From Nectonema munidae (taxonomy: Eukaryota > Nematomorpha > Nectonematoida > Nectonematidae), in assembly GCA_030549495.1 (NCBI GenBank), contig JAUIRK010000763.1:496001-560000 (forward strand): a stretch of DNA of 64,000 nucleotides. The letters run 5' to 3'. Below are positions 25,327 through 36,900 of this stretch, in pieces (the first letter of the stretch is position 1; each line of letters opens with the position of its first letter). Both the position numbers and the translations under genes were made by a program. Under the pieces are notes generated by a model, which searched no databases, had not been told where the DNA came from, and saw only the letters and a list, made by a program, of their open reading frames with translations.

Positions 25327-28300
25327 TTATTCTTTTTTTGAAGAGAGTTTAACTCTTCGACTCTTCGAGTGTAATTTCAGCACTTTTTGGAATGGCTCTC
25401 TTTTAATATCATCTTCGTAGTAGGCACGATCTAATCGCTTTGAGTGCCTCTTTTCGCTCAAATCTACGCCTTTCTTGGCCTTGAGCTTTGCATTTGGAAG
25501 ACTCTTCACCACATCTTCATACATCTCGCTAAGGGATTCGTCATTAGATTTGGCTGCTTTTGACACTAAATTTTTTTGAGACTTTATGGAGGAATCTGAG
25601 CAGAATTCTTCAGGTTTAGGACTTTTCTTTGTGATTGGAGACAAACTTCGAGGACGATATTCACCTCTACCTGTAGATCTAGAAAAAACTTTGGTGCGCT
25701 TACATTCATGATCTTCCACAGGACTGCTGCCTTTCTTGGTGACGACAGTATTGCGAACATGAACTGAATCGGAACTTGTTTCATTTGAGTTGGAAGTTGT
25801 TTTGGTGGTGGAGGGTGGGCTAGTGAATTTAGCCTTGTCACTAGAGGTATTGAGTTCATTGTTGTTCGTTTGGCTTTGAATGTTAGTCAATTTAATGTGA
25901 AACTCCTTTTCTCTAATCCACTTACCTCGTCTTTGCTTGAGCAGCCCGGAGTAAGAAAGAGCAAGAGCATGAAGATCGGGACGTTCATTCTCTTCCTTCT
26001 TTATGATGGCATCGACACGCCTTTCCACGGCTTGGCCCAAATTATTGACATGAGGAAAATAAGCTATAATTTTGGTTAGCACAAGAAGAGCATTTCTTAT
26101 CTGTACAAAGCTTTTGGACTCTAGGCACAGAGCGACTGCCTTTGTGATTTTATAATGCCATTTTTGACAAACATGTCTAAAGTTTTCGTAATCCGAAGAC
26201 TCATTATTATCCAGAATGGATAAACTTTGTGATCCCATATTCGAGCGAAGAATACCTACGAAACCTGGGTGATTTGTACACTCTTGCTCAAAAATGTCTT
26301 TATTCGAATGCCAACGCATAAAATTCGCTAAATTACTACACAGAAACTGTCCATAATTCAGTGCTTCATTTTCTGTGCAAGAGATCATGATATATGTCAT
26401 TTCACAAAATATCCTATCCAGACACATAAGTGTGGAGAAATGAGGAGTTTTAATCGCGTGAGCTACTTTTAAAAATTCAGCACAGTACAAGGCATCACTC
26501 AGTGTAAACTTTGAGCGGGGAATGATGCAATACAGCATAAATGATCCAACTAACTCCATCCTACTCTGCTTAGAGCAACACCAGCTTTCACAACAACTCT
26601 TTATCGCCGTGAACACACCCAAGATGTGCAGTTGCTGTTCCTCTCTTTCTTTCTTCAAAAGCTCGAGCGTATTTTGCAAGCGCTCTCTTTCTTTTCTCTT
26701 TTTCGTAGAAGATAGCTCGTTGTTATTCTCTGCGGAGTCGATTAGCCCTGACAACCGATTTATCTCTTTCTCGTAGGCGCCGACAGGACAGGCGAGATCG
26801 TAATGAGTCAAGCTCCAAAACAAGACAAAGAACATGGGCTTCATATCCTTCCACGGCTGAACGTCCTTAAGCAGGAGGACTTGCTGAGATATAACGGATT
26901 CTAGAGCTGTTCTATAATTTGAGCTGATTTCTGGAGTAACTTTTGCATTAGAAAAGGTAAGTTTAAACTCTTGAGCCACCTTGACAAAGCAAAACTTTAA
27001 GTTATGGTGGAGGATGGGACGGAATAAGAAGAATGCGGATTCTGAGGAAAGATTATACTGAGAAAAGAGGGATGAAAATGATTTTGGTAAAATCTGAAGT
27101 ATTTCCTCATAGATGAAGTTAAGATTCAAAAAGGTTACTAACTGCACAACAGAATCCTGACATTGATCAAATAACTTTCCAATTAGCTTGACATGAGTGT
27201 TGCCTTCACTTTCTGTTGTTGAAGAAAAGATTTCGAAATCTTTTTGTTGGAAAATAAGTACAATGAGGTAGAAAATTAAATTACGAAATTTTAACGACTC
27301 TTTCAATCGCAGTATTGCTTTCTTGCTAACACGAGATTGTGATGCGATATGGCTCTCTTCTATGAGTAGAGGCCCGCCGTATAAAATTTCAACTTCGTGA
27401 GGCGTAAAGTGATGATTACAGCTAATGCCAGACATCTTATGCAAAACTTCCTTGAGTATCAACAAGTCTAAACTTTTATTCGCCTTCAATTGGTGAATGA
27501 TGAAATCAAAAAGACCATTTAAATCTATGCAATACTTTTTGGTGAGGAGGCCAGTCAGCGTTGCGATATTAGAAAACCAAAGGGATAGCGTGTTGTTATC
27601 CAATTTTGTCTTTTCTTGTGATTCATTCGTCAGCGTTGAAATGATGACAAAGGACAAGGTGTCAAAGGATAAACTCGTTACATACTTGAAGGCCTCCACA
27701 ATGGGGTTGATCAGACTTGAGAAGAATTGCAGCACAGAAATGGCATGCTCAAAAAAGATGACGGGGTTGCAGTGACTTATCTTGCCAACTTGTCGGCCAA
27801 TTATCTTAACGTTATCCTTTGTTAGTCGGCGTAGAGAATATTTACTCATCTGGAGAGTGGAGAGGCGCGCATCTTCAATGAACAAATCAGTTGACCTATC
27901 ACTCCAGTGATGATATAGATAAAATCTGTGTTCGAAGTTGAAGCACTTCATCAAATTCCATATTTCCTCAGCAATGCAACAGTTTTGCCCCAATAGGCTG
28001 AGTGCAGGGAGCAGACTTTCTTTCAGTATAATCAGATAGGGATGATAAAGGAAGTCACTTTCCTTGTGCAATCCTGGTATGCACTTTTCGGATAGGTCAG
28101 TGAGGTACACTTTTCCAATACGAATAATCTTATTTATCAACAATGGAGAGACGGAAATATAAGAGCCCAGATACCTGAGCATTTGGAATACGTGTAGGGT
28201 ATCCAAATCGGTGAAAACTTTAGCCGTTTCACACGTCACAAAGGAGTAGTTAGTGGCTAGAGCTTTCGGGCTGCTCGGTTTGATATATTTAGAAATAATC

Positions 28301-29547
28301 TTAGCACATTTTACATACAGCGGATGAATACGTCGTTCAATCATCTCGCAAAGAGAGATGCTAACTTTGAAGATACACAAATGCGTTGGAAATCGATCAA
28401 TGATCCATTTCGCAGATTGCCATTCCCCCAGTTCTAAAAGACACTGACACAGTGCAAATTTCTGGTTTGAGCTATCTATTTTTACGAATGCATCCTCACT
28501 ACTGTTATTATTGGAAGAGACTTCTGCTTTAATCTTTTGTGACTTTGCTGTTTCGGTTAAGCTATTTTCTTGAGTTGTTTCTGACAAATCTTTATCAATT
28601 GAATTGAGTGAAGAAGTGCTGCCACGCAATGCTTTGAATTCTTGTTGCAGTTCTTCTCTCTCTCGCTCAATACACTTAATGATTTCGTCATCAGTAGGGG
28701 ATAAGTGCAGATAAATATCCTCTATTTTAATAATGTTGTTAGAAATGAGTAGGCTGGTGATAAGGAAAAGGGGTTTCATCGTGTGTACTTCCAAACATGA
28801 TGAATTTTGGAAGCGAAAGCCCAAAAATTGGACTATCGCTTGGCTATCCTCCCAAAATTCGCGTATCAATGCAATGAAAAAAGAACCGTCAGACAATCTT
28901 TGTGAAAAGATCCATAGCACTAGATCTAAAACTCGAAGAGCATCCAAACTAAAGTAGCCAATTAAATTGTACAAAATTGATGTCATTATTTTAGGAGAAA
29001 TACTATTGGCTAAGAAATTTTGATTCAACTCTACAATAACCTTTGCATATCCTTCACTTTCTTCGCGTAACAAATTGTATTTTTGTTGCTTGTAAAATAA
29101 TTTAGTTTTTATCTTAACGTACTTCTGAGTAAACGATTTTAAAGAAGGCACCAATCCAATACTTTCCAAAACTTCGGGCTCCAGATGACTTTCAAGAAGA
29201 GAACTAGGTAAGAAGGAATTCACAGCGGAAGATATAAATAAACTGAGTGTGTCTAACTTAGCTTTGCTATTGACATTGCAATATTCACACTCTAGGACGG
29301 TAAAAACATCTTTAAATGCGTTGCCAACAAACTCGGGACTGGCATTGTATAATTTTCCAAGTACGCTAAGATGGAGGGATGCTTCTTTCGGATGCGAAGA
29401 AGTGATTTCTCTTATGATCAGGCACAAATTTTTTCGAAATTTTCGAGAGGTAGGAGTTGCATATGCGTAATTGTCAGGACTAGATGTTAAACTTTCTTCA
29501 TATTCAGAAAAAAACTGGTTCATTCTATCCATGAGTGAAGCAGACAT
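25327..29547 (-). CDS. THOC2: THO complex subunit 2
   Basis: THOC2 is the large scaffold of the nuclear THO/TREX complex, which couples transcription to mRNP packaging and export and limits R-loops. The 1406-residue product follows the animal protein over most of its length. The N-terminal block includes VKIKTKLFYKQQKYNLLREE (residues 144-163). The middle block has FWSLTHYDLACPVGAYEKEI (about 915). The C-terminal Tho2 block has DYENFRHVCQKWHYKITKA (about 1117-1136) and NLGQAVERRVD. A Ser/Lys/Arg-rich disordered tail follows (about 1220-1406), as in relatives. Human THOC2 is about 1590 residues; the tail here is shorter. The start ATG at 29547 has an in-frame TAG just upstream, at a possible acceptor (ttttttag), so a 5' UTR exon may precede. 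The whole coding region is one exon, unusual for this gene. Confidence 0.96.
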   Translation of the reverse strand: MSASLMDRMNQFFSEYEESLTSSPDNYAYATPTSRKFRKNLCLIIREITSSHPKEASLHLSVLGKLYNASPEFVGNAFKDVFTVLECEYCNVNSKAKLDTLSLFISSAVNSFLPSSLLESHLEPEVLESIGLVPSLKSFTQKYVKIKTKLFYKQQKYNLLREESEGYAKVIVELNQNFLANSISPKIMTSILYNLIGYFSLDALRVLDLVLWIFSQRLSDGSFFIALIREFWEDSQAIVQFLGFRFQNSSCLEVHTMKPLFLITSLLISNNIIKIEDIYLHLSPTDDEIIKCIEREREELQQEFKALRGSTSSLNSIDKDLSETTQENSLTETAKSQKIKAEVSSNNNSSEDAFVKIDSSNQKFALCQCLLELGEWQSAKWIIDRFPTHLCIFKVSISLCEMIERRIHPLYVKCAKIISKYIKPSSPKALATNYSFVTCETAKVFTDLDTLHVFQMLRYLGSYISVSPLLINKIIRIGKVYLTDLSEKCIPGLHKESDFLYHPYLIILKESLLPALSLLGQNCCIAEEIWNLMKCFNFEHRFYLYHHWSDRSTDLFIEDARLSTLQMSKYSLRRLTKDNVKIIGRQVGKISHCNPVIFFEHAISVLQFFSSLINPIVEAFKYVTSLSFDTLSFVIISTLTNESQEKTKLDNNTLSLWFSNIATLTGLLTKKYCIDLNGLFDFIIHQLKANKSLDLLILKEVLHKMSGISCNHHFTPHEVEILYGGPLLIEESHIASQSRVSKKAILRLKESLKFRNLIFYLIVLIFQQKDFEIFSSTTESEGNTHVKLIGKLFDQCQDSVVQLVTFLNLNFIYEEILQILPKSFSSLFSQYNLSSESAFFLFRPILHHNLKFCFVKVAQEFKLTFSNAKVTPEISSNYRTALESVISQQVLLLKDVQPWKDMKPMFFVLFWSLTHYDLACPVGAYEKEINRLSGLIDSAENNNELSSTKKRKERERLQNTLELLKKEREEQQLHILGVFTAIKSCCESWCCSKQSRMELVGSFMLYCIIPRSKFTLSDALYCAEFLKVAHAIKTPHFSTLMCLDRIFCEMTYIMISCTENEALNYGQFLCSNLANFMRWHSNKDIFEQECTNHPGFVGILRSNMGSQSLSILDNNESSDYENFRHVCQKWHYKITKAVALCLESKSFVQIRNALLVLTKIIAYFPHVNNLGQAVERRVDAIIKKEENERPDLHALALSYSGLLKQRRGKWIREKEFHIKLTNIQSQTNNNELNTSSDKAKFTSPPSTTKTTSNSNETSSDSVHVRNTVVTKKGSSPVEDHECKRTKVFSRSTGRGEYRPRSLSPITKKSPKPEEFCSDSSIKSQKNLVSKAAKSNDESLSEMYEDVVKSLPNAKLKAKKGVDLSEKRHSKRLDRAYYEDDIKREPFQKVLKLHSKSRRVKLSSKKE

Positions 29548-30136
29548 ATCTTCTACCTAAAAATGTAGCAATGTATACAAATAACGTTATATGAAACCAT
29601 AAGAGGCAACTTAAAAAACATCATGTGATATGACATGTGGTAGGTTACGTATTCAAGTTACGGTACTATACGATAACTTTTTTGTAAAAAATGCGATTCC
29701 AAATTGCGTACAAAAAATTAAACTACGAAAAATATCGAAGTTAGGTACACTTTCGATCTTTTGTACGTTTTTTATCGAACTTGTGAGCATCAAGTTCCAA
29801 ACCGTTTCAGTTAAATCCGTGTGATTTCAGGAAGGGGAGGGAGGGGGTAAAAAGGCTTTTTGAATGCTATCTATTTTATTTATATTATTTAAAAGACTTC
29901 TTTGGCTTGTGAGCAGATTTTCCATATTACCTTTCTGTCTTTCAATAAATATTTATAATCAATTATTTAATAAATTCCAGTTCATTTGATATAATAATCA
30001 AGGAATTTAAAGAATAGCTCGAAAATTTTTCTACGAGGCAAATACTTTTTTATAACACATAACTATATAAGAAAGTTTTCTTTATAATTTAAAGCTTAAA
30101 AAGTTTGTCTTTATTGATTACACTGTAACTGAAAGA
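29548..30136. other. Upstream flank of THOC2
   Basis: This is the presumed THOC2 promoter side. Pyrimidine-rich acceptor-like sequence at 29557-29570 (minus) suggests an upstream non-coding exon. No TATA box or other element can be called with confidence. Confidence 0.35.
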
Positions 30137-30199
30137 TTAACCCTATCAGTGACGGCCTATTTTCCGCGTGAACCTACTAAATGATTGATTGCGAATCAG

Positions 30200-30463
30200 A
30201 TCGTGACATTTATTTTTTTATAAAAATCAATCAAACCTATCAAAAATTGATTGATATTTGAAAGCTCAACTAAAAAAAAGAAACTTTTAGTCTAAATGGG
30301 TATACAAAATTTATTACACATATATATCCATTTTCAATTGTGCTGAACACGATGGTCACGTTTATGTTTTTTTAAAATCAACCAAATCTGTCAAAAAATT
30401 GATTGATATATGACAGCTCAACTGAAAAAAAGATAATTTTAGTGCAAAGTTTTTTTACACATA
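30200..30463 (+). repeat. 151-bp tandem repeats near the left piggyBac end
   Basis: Units are recognisable by cgtgacatttat / ggtcacgtttat at 30202 and 30354, and by caaac/caaat..tcaaaaa.ttgattga and gacagctcaac motifs. The array was cut by the Tigger insertion and resumes at 35461, where the same landmarks recur at 35494 and 35645 (period 151). An inverted partial unit lies at 37580-37700. Confidence 0.75.
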
Positions 30464-30479
30464 CAGTAGATTTATAATT

Positions 30480-31224
30480 TTGGCTCGAATCAGTGAAAGC
30501 GCAGGTGGCGTCAGCGACGTACCTAAAAACAACATCGTCATTTGCCTCAACAGGCTTCTGGACGAGTTTAATCGCTATCTCCCTGACTTCAAGATCAATA
30601 ACGCAATACTCGAGCTAACAAGAAATCCATTCTGTTTCCAAGTCAATAACTTTCCAGAAGAAGCGGAGAACGTCATAGAACAGTTCCTTGATTTGATAAA
30701 GGACTCTTCAGCAAAGACTGTTTTTGCAAACAAAAATCTAAACGCATTCTGGGCTACCATGTATGACTTGTATCCTCGCGTTGCTTTCTCCGCTCTCACA
30801 CTTCTAGTTGCATTTCCTTCGGCGTAGCTGTGCGAGTCTGGTTTTCAAGCATCGCTCAAAACAAAATAAAATCGCGAAACCGCCTGATTGATCTTGAATC
30901 TGATTTGCGCTGCGCAATTTCAAAAATCAAGCCAAATATTGAGGCACTGGTGAATGCAAAACAAATGCAGAAATCGCATTAAAACCGATGGTGTTGCATT
31001 TTTTCATTTTTTTTATTTTTTTATTTCTAATTGATATATATTTTATAATTATGAGAAATGCCTCATCTTTTTAATACAGCGGTCTTCAATTTAACAATGT
31101 ATATTTACCCACTAAACACTGAATAGTTTAAATTGATTTTTTTAGTGAACGATAACTGTGGTCGGAAATTGAGATTTCGCTCACTAAAAATGGGGAATTA
31201 TAGAAAAAAGGTTAAGAACCATTG
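30480..31224 (+). mobile_element. hAT fragment, transposase C-terminus and 3' end (SCAND3/ZBED5-like)
   Basis: The frame at 30480-30827 encodes the C-terminal part of a hAT transposase (NPFCFQV, AENVIEQFLDL, FANKNLNAFWATMYDLYP). After a frame change, the dimerisation segment follows (LCESGF, then in another frame DLRCA-like and NAKQMQKSH, about 30830-30980). The element ends with GGTTAAGAACCATTG at 31224; its reverse complement CAATGGTTCTTAACC is a standard hAT terminus. The 5' part is gone together with the adjoining Tigger sequence, so one deletion probably removed both. Confidence 0.8.
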
Positions 31225-31732
31225 GTTTACAACAATTTCAGGCATCAGATGGATGGCTTGATCGATGGAAAAAACGATACAACGTTTCATTTAAAGCTAT
31301 TTCAGGTAAATTATGCTTACATAATATGTATAACAATATAATAATATAAAGAAAGTCGAGACCATATGTACCGACAATATTTTCAAATTACTCCCCTTGT
31401 GATATCTACAATGCAGATGAATTTGGACTGTTTTATGGAGCGCTTCCCCAAAAGACATTGCGTTTGAAAGGAGAAAAATATAGCGGAGGAAAACACAGTA
31501 AGATTCGATTAACAGGTCTTGTTGCTGCAAACATGGCTGGAGAAAAGCTTTTTATTTTTGTGATAGGAAAATCAAAGAAGCCTCGTTGTTTTAAACACTT
31601 ACGAAGCCTACCTTGTCGCTACCGTGGCCAAAATAAAAGCTGGATGAACTCTGATCTTTTTGAAGAATGGGTAAGAGAGCAAGACAAGAACTTTGAAAGA
31701 GAAGGCAGAAAAGTTGCGTTAATTATCGACAA

Positions 31733-34570
31733 CTAAGTTCCCTCTGAGCTGCGCAGCAGCGCAATTACGCAGTGATTTTTTTATATTTGCGCAGCAGTTT
31801 TGACTTTTGCGCAGCAACTAATCACGAAAAAAATTTCGGTAATGTTGCATAATCCATGAATTGATGGAAAGCCATTTTAATTGGAAAGAAGTAGTATTAG
31901 TTTATAGAAGAAATTAGTTTTCATCGATGCACGGATAGTGCAACATTACTAAAATAAAATTTCATTTGATTCTTAAATTTCTTATTTTTCATTGTAATTT
32001 TTAAACTTAGTGCAGATAAGTCAAAATACTTTTCTCTTAACTTCAAGTTTTTTATGTGTACGGTTATTTAATAAATGTAAAAAAATATATTAACAACGTT
32101 TATTCTCGGTAAATTTAATTTATTTTAAACTTTATAAATTTCAATATATTAACTTTTAATTAATTCAAGTCAAACTGAGCACAGCATCTATTTTAACAGT
32201 AAATCGAAACTTACTAATTTTTTATTTAATGTAAAGTTAATTTTTAATTTGTGTTTTTTATTATAATTGCTTTATAGTTTTTAGAATACCTTTTATAAAA
32301 TATTAATTTTTTTCCTCTGGTTGAAGGATCTCTCAATTTATTATGTTTAAACAAAAAAACAAAAGAAGAAATGGTTCAAAATAAAAAGCTGACTAGCTCA
32401 TTTAAATCAGAATGGATTTCGCTTGTTGTTAAGAGTGAGACTCCAGAATCTAAAAAGGAAGAAAAAGTTAAATTGGGAAACATTTTCAAATACGATGAAG
32501 AAAAAGGAGTTTATTGCTCTTTTTGCTCCGAGGCAAAAAATAATAATGAGTTTAGTGAGCCAAAAGTGTGGAGAGAATGGAAACTAGATTCCTTAAAACG
32601 TCATTTGAAGCAAAAATCTCATTTATGTGCTGTGGAAAAACTAAAAAATTTGAAAAAAGGGCATTTTTAATATTTTAACAGAAACACCTGAAGATCGGAA
32701 GAAAAGAAAGGAAGATGATGAACGCAATTTATCAAATGCTGATTGCGTAAAAGTTCTGATTAAAGATGTGATTCTTGCAGTCAAGATAAATGCCTCGATG
32801 AATTCTGTGCAACAAATACATGGGCATATGGAACAAGATGTAAATATACCTAAAAACTGGAGAAGTAAAAACTATGCTTTTGAGTTTGTGGAGTGCATTA
32901 ATTTGATCATAATGAAATTTTTTTGATTCAACTGAAGGAAGCGATGTTTTATACACTAATTATTGATGAAAGCACCGATGTTTCAACTCAAAAGTTTTTG
33001 ATTTTGTATTTTAAATTTCGCGTGGAAGATAAATTTACCTATAAAACTGAATTTGGAGGTCTTTTAAAACTTACACAAACAGATAGCGTTTCAATCGTGA
33101 AAAAAATTGATGATTTTTATTTAGAATTTGGCTTAGACAAAAATAGAATGGTAATGTTTACTTCAGATGGAGCTAGCGTGATGTTGGGCAAAAAAATGGA
33201 GTTTCTGCACTTCTCAAAAAGCAAACACCTCATCTTACGGAACAACATTGTGTGGCTCATCGGGAAGATTTGGGCTTAGATGATGCGTGGAAGAATATCT
33301 CATTGATGCAAAATATCGAAACTTTTCTTAGAACTGTTTATACAATGTTTAATAGGTCCACTGTTAAAAAAAGTCAAATTTGAAGAGATATGTTCAGTTA
33401 TGAATCATGAGTGCGTGACTTTTAAACCTACGCTGGCTATCACGTTATTTTGCTGTGAATAAAACTACGAATCTTTGATTGAGTTTTGCAACAAACAAGT
33501 GATTTCATCAAATGATCCAATTTGTAAATATTGCTTAAAAATTTTGAACAATCCACAATACAAAGTTGCAATATTTGTTCTTGTTGATATTTTACATGAA
33601 CTTGCAACGTTGTGTAAAATTTTACAAAAAAGTAGTTTTAACATTATTCATGCTCATAACTATATTAAAGCAAAAATTCAAAAATTTAAAGCACAATATC
33701 TTGGACCGAAAATTTATTGGAGTGAAAATGTTGCAAAAGTTTTATCTAAATGTGACAGTGTTGATGATGCTTCTATACTTTGCTTTGTAGAGAGGGTCTG
33801 CAATCATTTTGAAATGAGATTTCCAGATGAGGAGGTAGAAAAATTGACCTTTGATATCAACATCATATCAAATAATATCCATAATTTTGAGTACGGAAGA
33901 GAAAATGTGAAACATTTGAAGTCACAATATTCGCATTTTTTTAAAAGTTGAGAAGCACTTGAAAAAGTTTTAAAAGAGTACTGTAAACTGAAGTTTATAA
34001 TCCATCAAAAAATGCAATCCAGGAGAATGCAATCATTCAGTGATAGTTTGGAATTTGTTTTGAAAAATGAAGATTTTAGAAACATTAGAATCATATACGA
34101 TATAATGAGCATTTTTCAAGCTTCCATAGCTGATTGCAAAAGGGGAGGGATTCAGTACAATGAATTCAATAAAATCAAAACTTAGAAATAGACTTAATGA
34201 AAAACACTTAAATGATTTAATGAGAATCAAAATGTTTTTAATTGGTGAAGAACAAATCAACTTGGAGGAAGTTTACAAGGAATGGAAAAAACAAAAGATA
34301 GACGTGAAAAAGTTTGTGAATGATATTCCTGATTTTATTAATTCTTAAATTTAATTTCTGTTTTTTGCAATACTTTTTAGAGTTCATTCTCAATAATTTC
34401 ACTATTAATTGTTAAATAATAAACTTTATAAAACCATTTTTTTCCTGATAAGATATAACTAAATATTAAATATTTCTTTAAAAAATTGCGCAGTTGTGTT
34501 TGGTTTGAATATTTTTTGCCCAGATGATTTTATTTTTGCGCAAAAAACAAAAAAATTAGTGGGAACATTG
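31733..34570 (+). mobile_element. 2.84-kb hAT element nested in the Tigger transposase
   Basis: The ends CTAAGTTCCC (31733) and GGGAACATTG (34570) are imperfect inverted repeats. A subterminal cluster of TGCGCAGCA-type motifs (31749-31815) and a GCGCAGTTG motif near 34488 recall transposase-binding repeats of hAT elements. Removing the element leaves GACAA|CTGTCCAG, which reads exactly as the expected Tigger sequence Asp-Asn-Cys-Pro. No 8-bp target duplication is therefore visible, which is unusual for a hAT. Confidence 0.75.
32371..34348 (+). pseudogene. hAT transposase with zinc finger (KIAA1586-like lineage)
   Basis: The pieces follow the order of this hAT lineage. First comes an N-terminal zinc-finger region (YCSFCSEA ... 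SLKRHLKQKSH, 32371-32670). Then the catalytic core with TLIIDESTDVST (first Asp, about 32960) and MVMFTSDGASVMLGKK (second Asp, about 33170). Then the helical insertion domain (33475-33951) and the C-terminal dimerisation segment (NSIKSKLRNRLNEKHLNDLM, 34160-34348). At least four frame or stop changes separate the pieces. Nearly the full length is present, so this is a whole element that decayed in place rather than a truncated copy. Confidence 0.8.
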
Positions 34571-35460
34571 CTGTCCAGCCAAAGCCCTTTAATTGAGAAT
34601 CTCAAATCAATTCATCTTTATTTTCTGCCACCAAATACAACATCAGCTTTACAGCCAATGGATCAAGAAGGGATCAGATCTTTAAAAGCTGAATATCGTA
34701 CTCAAGGCATCAAAAAGATCATTGCCGCAATTGATCAAGGAAAGCAAGTAACGCCAATTTCTATCCTTGAAGCAATGAACATTCTTGTCCTTTCTTGGGG
34801 TGACGTTACTTCAAGTACAGTTGTTTCAGAAACAGTTATTTCTGAGGATGATATTTCATTCTTTCACTTAAATGAAGTGATAGATGAACTTAAGCAACGG
34901 GATAAGAATGTTATGACCGGAGCTTTCGAAGTTAACGATTAATTGTCAGTAGATGATGATGTTGCAGTAACAGCCCAAGCGTTAACCGATGCAGAAATAC
35001 TTGAAGAGATCCGAGGTGATGCGAGCGATGTGGAAAATGATGAAGAAGAAGAAAGCACGGATAAAGATGAAGTCCCTGTTAAACCTTCAAATGAAGAAGT
35101 GCAACAAGCTATTGAAACACTTTTTACATATTCACTATTTACAGAAAGTGGGGAAGTAGGAACACTGGCTACAAAGATTTCCTCTCTTGTTGAATCAGAG
35201 CGCATTCGCTTTTTAAAGCAAATAACAATAACAGATTTTACTAAAAATCTCAAAACTCAATAAAAAAGCTCTAAAATGAATAAAATATCTTTAAAATCAA
35301 TATAATTTATTGAATACAAATATTAATACATTTTTAAAAATTAAAAAGTCGTGCTTGTGAAAAAAGTTCGGGTTATTGATACTTCGGATATCTCGGACAT
35401 TCGTTAAGTCGGACGAATTTAATGTTCGCCGTGAGGGTCCGAGTTATCGGGATTCTACTG

Positions 35461-35760
35461 TATATACCCATTTTCATGTATGCTGAATACGATGGTCACG
35501 TTTATTTTTTTTAAAAATCATTCAAACCTATCAAAAAATTGATTGATATATGACAGCTCAACTTAAAAAAGAACCTTTTAGTTTAAATGGTTATACAAAG
35601 TTTTCTATTTATATACACCCGTTTTCATGTATGCTGAATACAATGGTCACGTTTATTTTAAAAAAAAAACAATAAAACCTTGTCAAAAAATTGATTGACA
35701 TATGACAGCCCAACTGAAAAAATTAACTCTTTATTTAAGTAGTTATAAAATGTTTTTTTT
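35461..35760 (+). repeat. 151-bp tandem repeats resuming after the Tigger
   Basis: Landmarks ggtcacgtttat at 35494 and 35645, with tgctgaata, ttgattga.atatgacag and ccaact/ctcaact shared between units and with 30200-30463. Confidence 0.75.
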
Positions 35761-36388
35761 AACATTTTTGATTAATTTGTGACTTTTTTAAAATCGTGGT
35801 ATGTTTGCGGTCAGATATATTGTACTGATTTTTGAACGATTTGTTTCCATGCTATTCTCCAAAGACTATATTCAAATTTTTAGTCATTTCACAAATGAAT
35901 TTATTTCTCTTTGAAGTTTAGATTTTATTTAGAATCTATAATAAAACAATTTTTTTAGTATCAAAATTTCCAATGGGGCACGAATATTAATTTTTATACT
36001 TATCATTATACTATAAAATTGATTCATATATTTATGTTCAAATTTTTTTTTTCATTTTTAGACTATAGAATGAAAATTACGCTGTGAATTATATTTCAAC
36101 TGGAATTTGCATGATTACATCATATTTTTTAAATATTAAGTATCATTTTTTTGAAATTTTCCAAACTTTGAATATTCCATTTATATGTGCATACAGATAT
36201 GCAAAATTTGGCAAGTTTCTATTTGGGAGGAATGAAGTTCAAACTTTCTTACATTTGTATATATAAAGTAGGCTCCCTCTTCTTCAGAAAATGCCATCCA
36301 AGTTTTGGCAAGGTAACGATGTATATATTGAGAAAAATTATATAGAACTTATACACTTATAAGAGGCATCATCACTGCATATTTATCT

Positions 36389-36900
36389 TTGAGAGATCGA
36401 AATTTAACCATTGACCGTTTGTATACCTCTATAAAGCTAGCTGATTGGCTGTATAAAAAAGGATTAACTATAGTCGGTACAATAGACACAAGAAGAAAAG
36501 GTATTCCGCAAAGTATAAAAAGTTTAGATAATAGAGATGAATTTTCTTATAAGTTTTGCTGGGATATAGATAGAGAATTTTTATTAATTCATAGTTATAT
36601 AGTATTTTCTAAATCAAAAGGAAAGAAAAATGTATTAATTTTGACTTCCAGACCCCCCCCCCCCTTATTTTAGGAATTAACGATGAAAAAAGTAAACTTG
36701 CAATTTTTAAACAGTACGATTTTTCCAAGGGTGGAACGGATATAGTCGATCAGAGAATATGAAATTATTCCACAAATAGAAAAACAAAAAAATGGACAGT
36801 AGCCGCGTTTTCTTATCTTTAGATACGGCAAGAGTAAATGCAGGTACTATTTTTGCTTTTAATAAAGAGAAAAACCCAAGAAATAAAAATTTCTTTTAAA
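36389..36900 (+). pseudogene. piggyBac transposase, catalytic part
   Basis: The sequence LTIDRLYTSIKLADWLYKKG, then LTIVGTIDTRRKGIP, matches the first catalytic-Asp region of piggyBac/PGBD4-like transposases. Further on, FSKGGTDIVDQ holds the last catalytic Asp, and NRKTKKWTVAAFSYLLD and RVNAGTIFAF follow. A run of 12 C (36653-36664) sits in the frame just after VLILTSR and probably reflects slippage. The N-terminal part cannot be read in 35780-36380 and the C-terminal Cys-rich domain is missing. It is inactive. Confidence 0.85.

Larger units (their letters stand above)
31236..35263 (+). pseudogene. Tigger transposase, catalytic domain, interrupted
   Basis: A DDE-type transposase of the TIGD/pogo family. 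The upstream part has ASDGWLDRWKKRYNVSFK (from about 31236), YNADEFGLFY (first Asp), GGKHSKIRLTGLVAANMAGEK and VALIIDN (second Asp, ending 31733). After the hAT insertion it resumes near 34571 with ENLKSIHLYFLPPNT, then SALQPMDQ (third Asp) and the acidic C-terminal part to 35263. It is broken by the hAT insertion, one small frame change just after the junction, an in-frame stop at 34940-34942, and a frame gap between 31300 and 31390. The N-terminal CENP-B-like domains are absent. Confidence 0.88.
30464..35460 (+). mobile_element. Tigger/pogo element inserted in the piggyBac, with TA duplication
   Basis: The left end TA|CAGTAGA (30462) and right end TCTACTG|TA (35462) mirror each other with a TA target duplication, as in pogo/Tigger elements. 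The right terminal region (35380-35460: GGTCCGAGTTATCGGGATTC) has the typical Tigger end. Joining the two flanks across the element restores the interrupted 151-bp repeat, which proves the insertion. The element's 5' half, with the helix-turn-helix DNA-binding region, is missing. In its place lies a truncated hAT (30480-31224). A second hAT (31733-34570) splits the catalytic domain. Confidence 0.85.

Noticed and set aside
25915-25930. GTAAGT on the minus strand inside THOC2
   Set aside because: The frame reads through it to the conserved KEFHIK segment, so no intron is needed.
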